Below the pieces are notes generated by a model. The model was not told the origin of the DNA, did no database searches, and worked only from the letters and a program-made list of their open reading frames with translations. This document shows, piece by piece, positions 17,218 to 29,014 of a stretch of DNA of 64,000 nucleotides (positions are counted from its first letter, which is position 1; every line of letters begins with the position of its first letter). Source of the DNA: Galaxea fascicularis (Eukaryota; Cnidaria; Anthozoa; Scleractinia; Euphylliidae). The stretch is from NCBI GenBank assembly GCA_948470475.1, contig OX419347.1, positions 17,731,175 through 17,795,174 on the forward strand, read 5' to 3'. The translations under genes were made by a program, and so were the position numbers.

Positions 17218-17928
17218 CCTATTCCCTCTAAGGAATGAGTTTGACCCCCTCCCCTCCCCAATTGAAGTTTGAGGCATCTCCTCCTACCCGCTGAACAGCG
17301 AGGCTGGCTGAGGGTAGAAGAGTCCCGCTCGGAGCGAGAGAAACAGCCTGGCCGCGGATTACTGGTTGAGATACCTATTGAGCATGTGCTAGTCTTACAT
17401 GATAACATTTTATACAAACTGCGTATCCGGCCTTCTAAATGGAGACGAAAAGGGATAATTTGACAGTGGGATCGCGCGCATTGCATAAAAGATGTGTCCC
17501 CTTCCTCTTTCCCCCCTCACACGCACTTTTTTTTTGCGCTCTGGAATCTCTTCCTTCTCTGTCTTTTAAGCGCCGGCCATTAAATACAAAGAGCTCCCTC
17601 TGTCAAGTCTGCTCAACGTTTTCACTACTAAGGTCTTGACTGCATATTCAAAAATAGCCCAGCTTTGAGAAATGGGTTTTACGCAGTGGCGACAAGTCGA
17701 TGTTTTAAGACCTTCGTGAACTCACTGTCACACGACGGACGCGACAACTGAAGCAAGTCGTTTAAGTTAAAACACATTTATTATCTTTGCAACAACTTGC
17801 TGGCTCGGTATTGTTTCGCCTCTGCAAGAGTGGCTACACAGGATATAATCTCCACACGTATACTTCTTTGAGAAGTCGCCTCGTCAATGTAAGAAAATAA
17901 ATCTCAATGTATTATAGGGTCATTATAA

Positions 17929-18185
17929 AGCGTTTTTCAATTGATTGTCGTAAAACCAAAACTAAAGTAATTACCCTCTGACCAATCACAACCAACGCAA
18001 AGAGAGCAATTATGTAAATGACGCAAACCGCGGGAAAATACGCGTGTGCAAGTCGCGATTGCCTTCGGTTTTTCTTTCCATCGGTTGAGAAAGTGGCGCG
18101 AGTTTTGCTGGCCAATCACAGAGCAAAGCAATGCAAAACCAAGACAAATGCAATGACCATTCGACACTCAAATGAAAACCGCTCT
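17929..18185. mobile_element. MITE family M1, copy 1
   Basis: The element starts AGCGTTTTTCAATTGATTGTCG and ends GACACTCAAATGAAAACCGCTCT, which are inverted copies. The interior carries CCAATCA and CGCGGGAAAA motifs. Three more copies lie at 27750-28021, 32823-33447 and 39946-40156, all between or inside the Kv genes. It has no coding capacity. Confidence 0.8.
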
Positions 18186-20205
18186 ACATCAGCAATGAAG
18201 ACATGCCCGAAAAGGGCTGGACCGAGCCATCCCTTATCCTTCCTAATATGCTTAGGGACGCATGCTCAGTGCTTGAAGAACCTTGAAAACTTAAGCCAAC
18301 AACTTTGACTTACAACCGTGTACAACAGAAACGGAAACTTAATTAAAACGAATTACTAGCTATCTCTAATTTACTCTCTGCTACAGGGAAGACGATTAAA
18401 AACCTACAATTCAAAAGGGTATTCAGTAACCCAGAGATATTTCTGATTATGATCAATTCAGTTTAAAAACATATCAACGAGATGTCAGATATAAATAAAA
18501 ATTTCACTAAGTCTTGTAGTCACGTCGTAGTAGTTCGGCTCATGCGGCTGTTTAATGAAACACCCTGTTTAAAGCCTCAAGCTCAGAAGGTGGCATGGGT
18601 TATAAAGTTCTAATCGACTGGATAAGCCAAGCTATTAAAATCCTTGCTTACGTGTTTTCCTTTTTTCTCTTGCCGAGAGAGTTGCACCTATCTTTGAGAA
18701 ATTCAGCTGTAACACCCTCTGCAGTTTTCATTCGGCTCTGTCACGTTGATTTGGAACTTTTATTCTTCGCCTGGACTGCTCCACCAAGAACTCCATGCTG
18801 TACGAGTCTGCCTTCACAGTTTGTAAAACTATCTATGTAGCGAGGACGCATTTCATTTTCTATTGAAGACTTGCTTTTGTACAATAATTTCCAAGGCATA
18901 CGCAATTTCAAACTCGTTCACAGCGTTTTTTCTTTCCTGGGGTAAAAATCTAAGATGATGGCTTCTTCACCCATCCGCCAGCTTGGTTTTACCCCGTAAG
19001 ATCTGGGCACGAGGTTGACGCAAACTCTACGAGTAGGCTATTGCTTCCAGGTGTCATCGACTGCTGATTTGCAGATGGTTAACCAATTAATAGACAGAAA
19101 AGTTAATATTAACTAAATATCGCACTTCTAAAAATCATTTTTACATCTTTAAACGCCTACGCCTAAGCAAGTTGTTCAGGAATTTTTTAATGTTTTCGAT
19201 CCAGTTTTAAAGTCTTCTATCATTCCTTTACTGCGCATGCTTGAAGACACAAGCGACTCTCGAAAGACCCATTACGTTGACGATTGTGATTGGTTTTTCA
19301 AACAATACAAATGACCAGAAGAAAAACAGAAGTCCAACATGGCGCTGAACACTAAGCACGAGTCGTTCAACAGGAGGTCCGATATTTTCGAACTAACGGG
19401 GCAGATACTTCCAGAGTCGCTCGTTTACCGACCGCTGGACCAGGGGCACGTAGACTGTAAGGATTGTAAGGAAGCCTATTTTTAGGGGTATCCCGAAATG
19501 CGTAGCAGCAGTGGTCATAGGTAGTAGCGCCCTTAAGGATAGTCGTACGTGCCAAATCTGATTCACGGCAAATTTATCAACTAAGAAAATTTTGTTTATA
19601 ATTTAACATTGCTTCTGTTGACGGTTGGGACAAGTCCATTGATAACCAGTTAAAGTGTCCAATCAGAAATGATGTCATCAACTTACAAATATCCGCCACG
19701 ACTTTCATGCTATTGTTGTTGTTGCCGTTCAGATCCATTGATTTCCTTTCCCTGTCAATGTATTTAGCTATGCCGTAAGCTAATTGGGGGCACCTATCTA
19801 CTCTAAACTAATCTATTAAAATGTCGTCGGCCTGGCTGGATTAGCTTGAAGGGCTTCTGCACGAATGAGACCACACTGAAAACATATACAGCCAGAAGTC
19901 AAGCTAGTTGCCGGGTGTTGGAACCTTCACTAAGACACTAAGACTAAGAAAATACTAAAACTACTTACAATCTGTGAATATGAAAATAAGCTTATCTGAT
20001 GACTCTGATGATGACTATGGGCAACGAATATATAAGCATGCAATATTTATACGTTACAAAGCTTTTGGGAACTTACTGTTCTTTTCATGTGGCTCGAAAG
20101 GTCTACATTTTATATTTGCTATACTTATCTGTTTCGTTTTTTCATTTCACGTTAAAAAGTCAAAGACGTTTATACGCACTGGCTTTAAAAACCATACCTT
20201 ATTTT

Positions 20206-20642
20206 AGTAGTAGTAGTAGTCGCTTTATTTGCAAGACCGCTAGAATTTACAGTATTGCAAAAGCTAATTAATTATTAACAAAACAAGGGTAATCATTGTC
20301 CCAAGTTACATCACTTTCATTTGATAATAACGATGTATCACGTATATTTGTACATGAGGAAATAAACTTCATTCCTAGCTTATTTACAAGACGATCGTTA
20401 GAGTTCATGAGTAGTTTTATGCTTTCAGAAGTTGATTTCCTTTAAAAGTCAGGTATTATCTCATTGACTCGATTTAAGAAAGTCTCCCACCGAAAAGAGT
20501 ATCTGCTACATTGAAACAAGAAATGAGATTCATTTTCCACTTGATTTGACTCAGTTGCACAATGGACATAATCTGTTTTCCCTTGGTATATGATGTTTCC
20601 AGACCAAAACGGATCCAAACTATTCCCTTCGAGGTGGTTCAT
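20206..20642 (-). mobile_element. 5'-truncated non-LTR retrotransposon, 3' end
   Basis: On the minus strand a 66-codon frame (20642-20442) ends a reverse-transcriptase ORF: it contains HCATES, then ENESHFLFQCSRYS, matching the C-terminal zinc-binding region typical of LINE ORF2 proteins (C, then H-x4-C). A 3' untranslated part follows and ends in a TAC/TAG triplet tail at about 20206-20220. Only the 3' end is present, as usual for 5'-truncated LINE insertions. Confidence 0.65.
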
Positions 20643-22748
20643 ACCTAAATATATAGCTCATACAGAGAAGTGTTTCCACTCCCCCCCCCCCCCTGTTCAC
20701 CCGCTGACATTGTGGTGCTAATCGTGTCACACTCACACAGAGGTAGCAACGAATTTAGGATAAGCTGCGGACTGCCGTTCGATCAACAGCTTCTTTCAAT
20801 TACGATTTTAAAGGGAGATAAATGCAACGTGAGTAAAATCCTAAAGTTATCATTTGTTAAACACATGGCCCGGTTATACGAATACGTTTTTCGAATACCG
20901 ATTGGCGTTAATTAAAAATCAGCCGCAGTTTTCGTCGAGTTTGTTAAATAAAAAGTTTTTGGGGTGGCAATGGCTGAAGAGTGAAAAAAATTGAATTTTT
21001 TTTCAAGAGTGAATAACATTCTTCCTCAGTTTCATGGAGACATTGTTTAACGAACTACAACGTAGCATTTTCCGCTTTTGAAGAACCAGCACGTTAATGG
21101 TCTTGAATCGTGTTATTTAACAAAAGACAGAATGTAAACAGGAATTTGGTTGCATGAAGCTTGTCACGAATAATGTCAATCGGCAAATTAAAATAACTCT
21201 GACTGTGCGATTTTCATGACCCTTTGGATTGAAGTTTAGGTTAATAATGCCCAGATGTCCAGTCTTCCGGATACCATGTTAGTTTCCGAATCCTTAATTC
21301 GTTTGTCACTAGAATTTTACAATGCATCTGAAACCTGCATGAATTTTCAATATTTGGAAATATTGTTCAAGTTGCCATAGAAACAGAAAAATCTGTTTTC
21401 AGGTGTTCTCGGTAAAGTGCGCGTAACATCCTCAGATATCACCTGGAGACTTTCCTTCAGTTTCCTAATTGACATTCACGCGCTAGCTTTAAGGCATAAA
21501 CTGCCTTATATTGTTTAGAATCTACAGATTTGTCAGCTTTTCACTAAAATCTGTCTAAGTAGTACGACAAAGTAACAGATGAATAAGAAACTAGCGAAAG
21601 CTTATTTGTATTCACCACCGGAGATTGCCGACCAAGAAGAGGATTGACAAACATTGACGTCAAAATAAAGATCTCGAATCAAACGATTTTACCTAGGGAA
21701 CAACAGATTTTCTCCGACTTAAAAAAATGCATTTATTCCTTTGTTCCGTAAACTCTTTTTTCTTTTCGCACTATTATCGAAAAAAATCGTCCAAAATCGA
21801 GATCAAAATTAAAAAGCAATAAAACGAACGAGACGATTAACGGGCCTTGTGGCCGAATTACATGATATGGACTTGCGATTTCTTCCGCCTTATTTCTAAT
21901 AAGTCCAATATCACAAAGTGAAACCCTTGAGGTATTTTGCTTCTAAGCTGTACAAAGTGAATCATTTCTTTAGCGCTTTAGCTCATCACTCTCTGTCGTT
22001 GTTTATTTTCCATTGCTACCGTTTCTATGCGCAAATTTACATAACACCATTCAGGCTCTTTTCGGATGTCGATTTTCAATTGAACCATTCAGTTTGAAGC
22101 GATCCTCCAATTGGTGCGAAGTTCACAGGTTTCTGACTGTTGATTGGCGCAAAACTGACACTGTTATGTGACAAACCATTCTTGTCATAGTAAAATGACT
22201 CGAGGGATATTGTTCGGGGTGCGTTTTTATTAAACTTTCTAATTGGCAATCACCCAATAGGGTCATGAATATTAATACTACTGCAGGTGGAAGGAGAGAA
22301 TATGAGTGTTTAGTAATATCATCCTATGGATAGCTTATCCTGACCTATCCTACGTAACGACCAATCTTTCCACAGCGACGATTACCACAACAGAGCAACA
22401 CCGAAAACTGGATGGAGCATATATCCGCAAACCCCAAACAGAGCGTCGAGATGGCACTCGAATAAAAAGTAGGTCAAAATAAGGATAGAGAAGGGGCGAA
22501 AGAAAACACGGCAAAATTTTAATATACAACAAAAGCGGCGCTGTGTGTTTATATTTGAAATTACCATACGGAGTTTGTTCAAGCACAACCACGGTTGCGT
22601 TAGAGATTCCTTTCTGCGGTTTAGGCCGATACATTTTGTGCTAATGCTTGGTCAAAATCTTTCGTTAACAATTCACGTTATCTTGTTTTATCAGGGGGTC
22701 ACAAAGACCAAGGAACATCATGTTAACACAACGGGAAAGTGAATAAGC

Positions 22749-25700
22749 ATGTCCGAGGACGCAGAGGAAAACCTTCACACTGTCAGGACAAGGGATCGCA
22801 TCATTATCAACTGTGGTGGTGTCCGACATGAGACGTACAGAAGCACTCTTCGAAATTTCCCAAGCACCCGGCTTGCATGGTGCACGGAAAACGTTCAGAA
22901 TATTGCCAACGACTATGATCCGGAGAAGAACGAGGTTTTCTTCGATCGACATCCAGGAGTATTCGCAGCCATTATAAACTACTATCGCACTGGGAAACTT
23001 CACAGTCCGCACGATGTTTGTGGGCCTCTGTTTCAAGAGGAACTTGTTTTCTGGGGAATCGACGAAAAACAGATGGAGCCGTGTTGTTGGACTTATTATA
23101 CTCAGCACAGGGAAGCACAAGAAAACTTAAAGTTTTTTGAAAAGGCAGAAATGTCTGGTGACGAAGACGATGATTCGGAGCTTGGAGATGTTATGTCTGA
23201 CAGCCAGGTGGACCATTTTGGAGAGCAGTCCTGTTGGCAGAAATATAAACCTAAAATTTGGAACGTTCTGGAGCATCAGCGTTCTTCAAGGCTAGCGAGG
23301 GTAAGTACCTTAGAGTACAAGTAAAAGTTAAAGAGAAGCTTAAGGAAGAAAAGTGAAAATAATATTGCGTCTAGAGGTAAGGATTCTATACCGTTACTGA
23401 TGAGTGTTTAACGATCGGTAGTCGTTTTTTTTTCCTCCCCTCTTAAGGTAAAAAATGGCGTTCCTCCATGAATTAATTTACAATATCGTGCTGCTGCAAA
23501 GAAACTGTATCTTCGCTTTAAAATCAAACTGAGAAAACTTGATAAATGGCCGGTTTACTTGATGCCTTCTAGAATTGCCGCCTCGCTAGGTTTGATTTCC
23601 TGATACGAGTACCTGCCCACAAATTGCCTGATAACAAAATAACAAGAAACCCTTAGTCATAGTCAACTAGCTAAAAGGGAGAATTTGATAAATCGATTGT
23701 CGTGAGTAGAACAAGCATATTCATAGGGAAGTAAAGATATTCATTTCTCCTCCTACTACAGCAGTTACTGTCCTTCATTTGCGCGGCAAATATAAGACTA
23801 TATTTTCCGTTTATTTCGTTGTTTCATGGTTTCATTCCAGTAAGAAGAGTTATCGCAAAATTTCAGATGTGCTTATTATTTCGTAATTGTCCATTTTATA
23901 AGCCGTATGTCCTGTTTTCCTTTGGTGTTATTTTTGCCGGCCAAATGTCTGCCCACATGCCTCCTTCAAAATATACCTTTGTGAAGCGTTTGGCTGAGAT
24001 TTTCCGCATCGAAGAGAGTAATTTTTCTCGCAACGAATTCTTAATAAATTGAAATGAAGGCAAATGGGAACCACTTGTTAAATATGATACTGTATTTTTA
24101 TTTTGGCTACTAGGCAACATCGATACTTTAAAGGAAGAACTAGACCTGTTCAATTTCAAATAAATATAAACATAATTCTGTTCAACAATTTTTTTTTCTG
24201 CTCGCTTTTTTGGTGCATTAACAATCATGGCTTACAGGTAAAGCTCAACTGTCCCTTCCTTTCCTGTTAAACAATAGCCCCAGGAACTCACACTCTACCG
24301 AAATTTTGGGGTCTTATCTGAAGTCAAAGCATATATTACAACAATAAATTTTTCATCGTAGAAAAGTAAATAGTTGAGTAAAGGGGCGGTCTTAATAGAT
24401 GCTTATGACTCAAACAGAAACACTACAAATTAGCGGCTGATGAAAGTCAGTAGCGTGTTAACGTCTGTGTGTGATACAGCATTTATCTTGGCGTCCATTT
24501 GGTAAGGTCGGATATTTGATACATGATATCAGACTGCGAAGTAAATGCGATATGTACTATGTTAACAGAGCAAATGACAGATGTAAATAAAGAATTCAAA
24601 AATAAACTGTTTTCACAGCCTTACACTGCAAGTGGATTTAACATTCTGAATTGAAAAGCGATTTGGTCAGAGCAAGTGAATTGACTTATATCTTTCAAAC
24701 CCAAACAAACAGTTTCAATTTCACAATTGAACGATGATTATATCTGATTCTGACACAAGGAAATTGGACTCTGATCATGAGAAATTTGAAACCGCTGAGA
24801 GGAGATATTAGTTGTTATGTTTGTGCTATTAAATCCACCTTGTCTGGGGCATTTTTTTTACGGGTCAAGATTAGAATATTAATTGAAAATTAGCGAGTAG
24901 TAGTATTAATTCTTAATACTGTATTTTCTCAATTAAACATCGATCCCTGACTATACACCGTCCTTGTATAAACACCGGGCCAAAACAGCAATTTTTTGAA
25001 TTGATAAACACTAGGGGCGTTTAATCGAGGTCCAGACGTTTATTTGCGGTCAATCTTACAAGTAAAAATAACCTATTGCATGTCACTGCTATGACAGTAC
25101 CAGTAAGGCGTCCGACGTTACGTTGGTAACCTGTACAAAGGAACTAAAAAATACCGGAGTAAAATACCTATAGGATGGATGCAGTACAACAAAATATAAC
25201 AAAGCAAAGTTCGCGATTTGGCTGTATTCCGGAAATCGGGAGGATCCCTTAAACGTTTGTTTCCTTGTAAGTTTAGCCTTTTCTCTCAGGGAGGAAATCA
25301 CTCATTAAACAGTAATAGGGACTTCCAGCCGCCTTAATATCAATTCATTTTAATAAACGTCGGACCCCGATTAAACGTTGACTTCAAATAAAGGCCGAGA
25401 CGAAACTGCCGGTTTTCAAATAAACGCCTGGAGCGTTCAATATTTTTATAAAGTTTTAAATTAAATAGATATGGATGAAGCAGACACAGAACTACCACTG
25501 CAGCCATTTTTGTTTCAAATTAGTCGACTGGTTTCAGACAGCCACAGATGGACGGGATAGAGCCTCTTCAAAAAGATATTTATTCTTTCTAGTTGCATCA
25601 GGCATAATAATGACATTCAAATGTTCTTCCTTTGGTTAAAATCTTCATCTAATCCCCTATATTAGCTGTACAGGTATGTGTCACCCTAAAGGGTGTGGCT

Positions 25701-28700
25701 TTTGAGCCGTTTTGGTGTGAAAACGGGAACAGATTTTGACAATTTGGCCAGAAATTGGGGGAACCACGAGGGCGTACAATTGTATTTGTCCTTTTCGACT
25801 CCTTTCTGATAAAGCCAGTACTGAGAAAATTTGTCACCGGTCAGGACAGGTCTAACAACGGGTGTGAAAAATGGGATGTTTTGGTCTGAAATAGGGTCAG
25901 GATTTGGAGAACCGGTCGGCACACCCTATCAAGAATTCCGGGGAGTACCGCCACGGGAATTAGTCTAATACATTGTACGAAAACAGTGGACAATGGAGAT
26001 TATGCGTGTGAATCAGTCAGAACTAAACACTGATACGTGCATATTTCCATCTGGAGACTATCGAACTGACGTTGCTTGTGGAAACGCCTGATACGGTATA
26101 AAACGATAAGCTTTACTGTCATACATGCCATGAAAATCTTTAGACCTCGTCTCAAGACAGAAACACTATTTACCAGTAATTATTTTATTTCAGTTCACGC
26201 CGTGCAATTTTCACAAAACTAGCATATCAAGAGAAATGTCTTTGCTATTAAAAGGTATATCGCACTCGACTTCAGTGGAAACTTGTTGTTCTTCTTTGAT
26301 TTATTTTCAGCTGATGTTCTTTGTCTCCCTGCTGTTTATACTCTTATCAGTACTGGCATATTGTGTGCAAACGCTCAACGAAGTTAAAAACAACAGTTCA
26401 GCTGGTCTGGCAATGGTTGTCTTAGAGGGAGTATGCGGTGTTTGGTTCACATTCGAGTTTACTCTCAGACTTGCCACCTGTCCAAGCAAACAGGAATTTG
26501 TCAAGCAAATCTCAAACTGGATCGACTTCATCGCGATCTGGCCATTTTACATTCGTATTTTTACCACGGATAATTACCCCCACGGGGATCCAAACCTTGC
26601 ATATGACATTTTGGCGATTTGCAGGTTACTACGTTTGTACAGGTTTTTTAAAGTGAATCTGGGTTTCCAGATTCTCAAGCAAACCCTGATTGCCAGTTCA
26701 CGGGAGCTGCTGCTTCTGGTTCTTCTTTTAATAGTCCCTGTCATAATATTTGCCAGTTGTGCCTACCTTGCCGAGAAGACCCTCAACGCTGAGGATTTTG
26801 CATCCATCCCCGAGTCGTTCTGGTGGGCAATCATTACCATCACCACAGTTGGATACGGTGATACCGCTCCCACAACCCCACTTGGCAAGTTTTTTGGCGC
26901 GCTCTGTGCGGCGTTGTCAATACTCATTACTGCTCTTCCAATCTCCATCATCGGCAGCAACTTCTCGCTTTACTACTCGCACGCGCAGGCGCAGATGAAG
27001 CTCCCCAAGAAGTCCAAGCGACCCATGGTTGGTGCGGCAAATGCGTTGATGTTGCAGTCGGCAAGACCTAGTGAAGATTTGAATAGCACCGATATCGCAG
27101 AGGAGAGACGAGAATCTGGGAAAGATTATCCAGCTGTCAATGGTTCACTGGGTGGGGATTCTAAAGTGCATCCTTATCGAGGGCGGTAAGTACTCAACTT
27201 AGACGAATATTTGGTAAAGGGTATTTCAGTATTCGAGGATTAGAAAGTCACCATATTATGGCTTAAAGGAGCTTAAAGAGCAGGACCGCAGCGAGGTCCG
27301 TGCGCCATGACCGAGCTATGACCTCGAGCAAAATATTTTCCAGTCCGGCCCGACCTAACTCTGTCAATAAGCATTTTATCATATGTCCTCCTTAGACTCT
27401 TCATGAGCGCGTAAAAGATGAAGTTTTTACAAAAAAGCGATCAATTTGCACATAAAATTGATCTAATATGTTGATTGTATTCGCTTTCTGGTCGTAAAAT
27501 AAACTTACATCGTTAGACGCGACGAAATCCTCTAAAATCGTATCGCTCGGGGCCGTACGTGTTCCAAACAGTACGGCTTTTTCCGGCCCTGCTCGCGCAA
27601 ATGCGTACGGCCCTCATACGGGGATTTCCTCAATAGTTTTAGAATGAAAGCGCGCGCGGGGCCGTACGGGTCATATGATAAGAGAAATTAATAGACAAGT
27701 GCTGCAAGATGTACGCTGGACTGGCTATCAAATCAAATTAATAGGAAGAAAAAACGGTTTTCAATTGAATGTAGTAAAGTCAATTCCAAAGTAATTACTC
27801 TGGCCAACTACAAAAGACGCAAATAGAGCAGTGAACCGATCAGAATGCGAAGCAATTACATGTCGCTGGCGGAAAGCGAGGGAAAATGCGGGGCGCGTGC
27901 AGGTCGCGGTTGGTATTGGATTTGCTTCTCATTGGTTGAAAAAGAGGCGGATCACAGAGTAAAACAATGCCAACCAAACCAAACGCAATTTACTTCCCAT
28001 TCTAAATTTAAAACCGTTCTATTTAGCGCCTTGTCTCGCCCTATTTAGTGAGGTCTTTTACAGGAGCCGGTTAAATTTGAATAAAACTTTAAACGATCGA
28101 CCAATCGATCGATTGATTGATCGATTCAATGGTATGATGAATGACTGACATTGATTGACTGATTTATTAGTTGCATGATTAGTTGGCCTTCATTAGCTGC
28201 TTGAATGAGAGTCTTACAAATTGAATGATTGATTGACTAATTTATTGTTTAGTTAGGCTGATAATTGTTTGTCTACTTCCCTACGTGCTCTTTGCTTATT
28301 TGATCGATTAACTGTCTGATTGATTGATTAATTTTCTTTAGGGCCAGAAGAGCACGCTCATCTTTGTACGCTGGAGGTATGACCCACCGCCAGTCCTATC
28401 CAATCCGCTCTCGGAGCAGCGAAGAATTCATCACAGTCAGCAATTCTCCTCCAGATGACAGAAAAAAGAGCCACACTAGTACCCAGAGTACCACGATAGA
28501 CACTCCTCCCAAAAGCCCCCCTCACTACGGAAACACCTTAACGGTGGATCCCCCCGAGCTATCCGAGGTTATCTCTGGTTTTGTGGACCATCCGGAATTA
28601 AACAGAAGCCAACAGATCGTTCACCGAGAAAGTGAAGAGTTTGAGGTGGATGATATAGACCAAGTAATCAATTCTTTCAAACAGGAGGAAGACAGAGAAA

Positions 28701-29014
28701 AGGAGGAAAACAAGATGAACGGGAATCCCGGAAAACCGGATAACCTAGGGAGACCCGGCACTCCAGTAAACAGAATTCCGAAGAATTCGGTGCGGTTTGT
28801 TAAACCGACGCTAACAGTGACTCTTAATGCTGAAGACGGAAATCGTGTAAATGAGGCATTCGACGAAGACGAGCGAGAAGATGAGAGTGAAAACTTAGGA
28901 CAAGGCAACAATAGAGATAAACCTCCTCAAGATGGGACGAAACACCCCAGAAGACGAGCAATTCTTAGTCCCGGTTATTCATCAGGTACTGATCTACAGT
29001 CTCAAAGGACGTGA
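22749..29014 (+). CDS. Shaw/Kv3-type potassium channel, gene B
   Basis: Exons 22749-23300, 26311-27185 and 28342-29014 join in frame (phase 0, then phase 2) to 699 residues. T1 (about residues 16-115) has the HX5CX20CC site (HSPHDVC ... CCW) and a conserved [17 protein letters not shown] block. S4 (about 283-299) is reduced: anchored on the following GFQIL, the first two canonical Arg positions are Asp and Ala, leaving three Arg and one Lys. The filter TVGYGD lies at 363-368, and the S6 bend is ALPISIIG instead of PVP. The S1-S2 loop has an NNSS glycosylation sequon. Exon 2 ends in CGGTAAGT: spliced, it reads on into a polar 224-residue tail; unspliced, TAA stops translation at once. A shorter tail isoform is therefore possible. 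The MITE at 27750-28021 and ATTGATTG-rich sequence lie in intron 2. Channel identity is certain, the third exon very likely. Confidence 0.93.
24914..25444. repeat. repeat rich in AATAAACG words, interrupted
   Basis: Inside intron 1 of Kv gene B, several TTAAAC/ATAAACG words occur in both orientations (for example near 24935, 25019, 25354 and 25421). The outer parts are roughly inverted copies around a middle of unrelated sequence. It looks like an old foldback repeat carrying an insertion. Boundaries are approximate. Confidence 0.4.
25676..25950. repeat. dispersed repeat fragment
   Basis: Inside intron 1 of Kv gene B, a segment beginning TGTGTCACCCTAAAGGGTG and ending GGCACACCCTATCAAG contains paired words such as GGTGTGAAAA twice. 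It has the look of a decayed transposon end of a kind common in coral genomes (from memory, not searched). No coding capacity. Confidence 0.4.
27270..27690. repeat. GC-richer dispersed repeat related to 49.1-49.3 kb
   Basis: Inside intron 2 of Kv gene B, this part is unusually rich in CG and in GGCCGTACG words. It shares AATAAGCATTTTATCATATG with the inverse-oriented segment at 49075-49315. The two are copies of one dispersed repeat family of unknown type. Confidence 0.55.
27750..28021. mobile_element. MITE family M1, copy 2
   Basis: The left end AAAACGGTTTTCAATTGAATG and the right end AAATTTAAAACCGTTCT match the ends of copy 1. The interior shares CTCATTGGTTGA and GGGAAAATGCG-like motifs with the other copies. 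It lies in intron 2 of Kv gene B. Confidence 0.75.

Larger units (their letters stand above)
17218..22748. other. intergenic region between Kv genes A and B
   Basis: No gene supported. It contains a candidate poly(A) signal AATAAA at 17896-17901, a MITE copy (17929-18185), a 5'-truncated LINE (about 20206-20640), and a 13-base C run near 20683-20692 and beyond. The last 700 bp before gene B have several CCAAT/ATTGG words (for example near 22109 and 22141), which might belong to its promoter; this is inference. Confidence 0.5.

Noticed and set aside
20683..20692. C-rich runs here and near 44640 and 57035 as functional motifs
   Set aside because: Simple low-complexity sequence; no further signal around them.
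22665..23120. 151-codon ORF antisense to the T1 exon of Kv gene B
   Set aside because: Antisense shadow of a certain coding exon.
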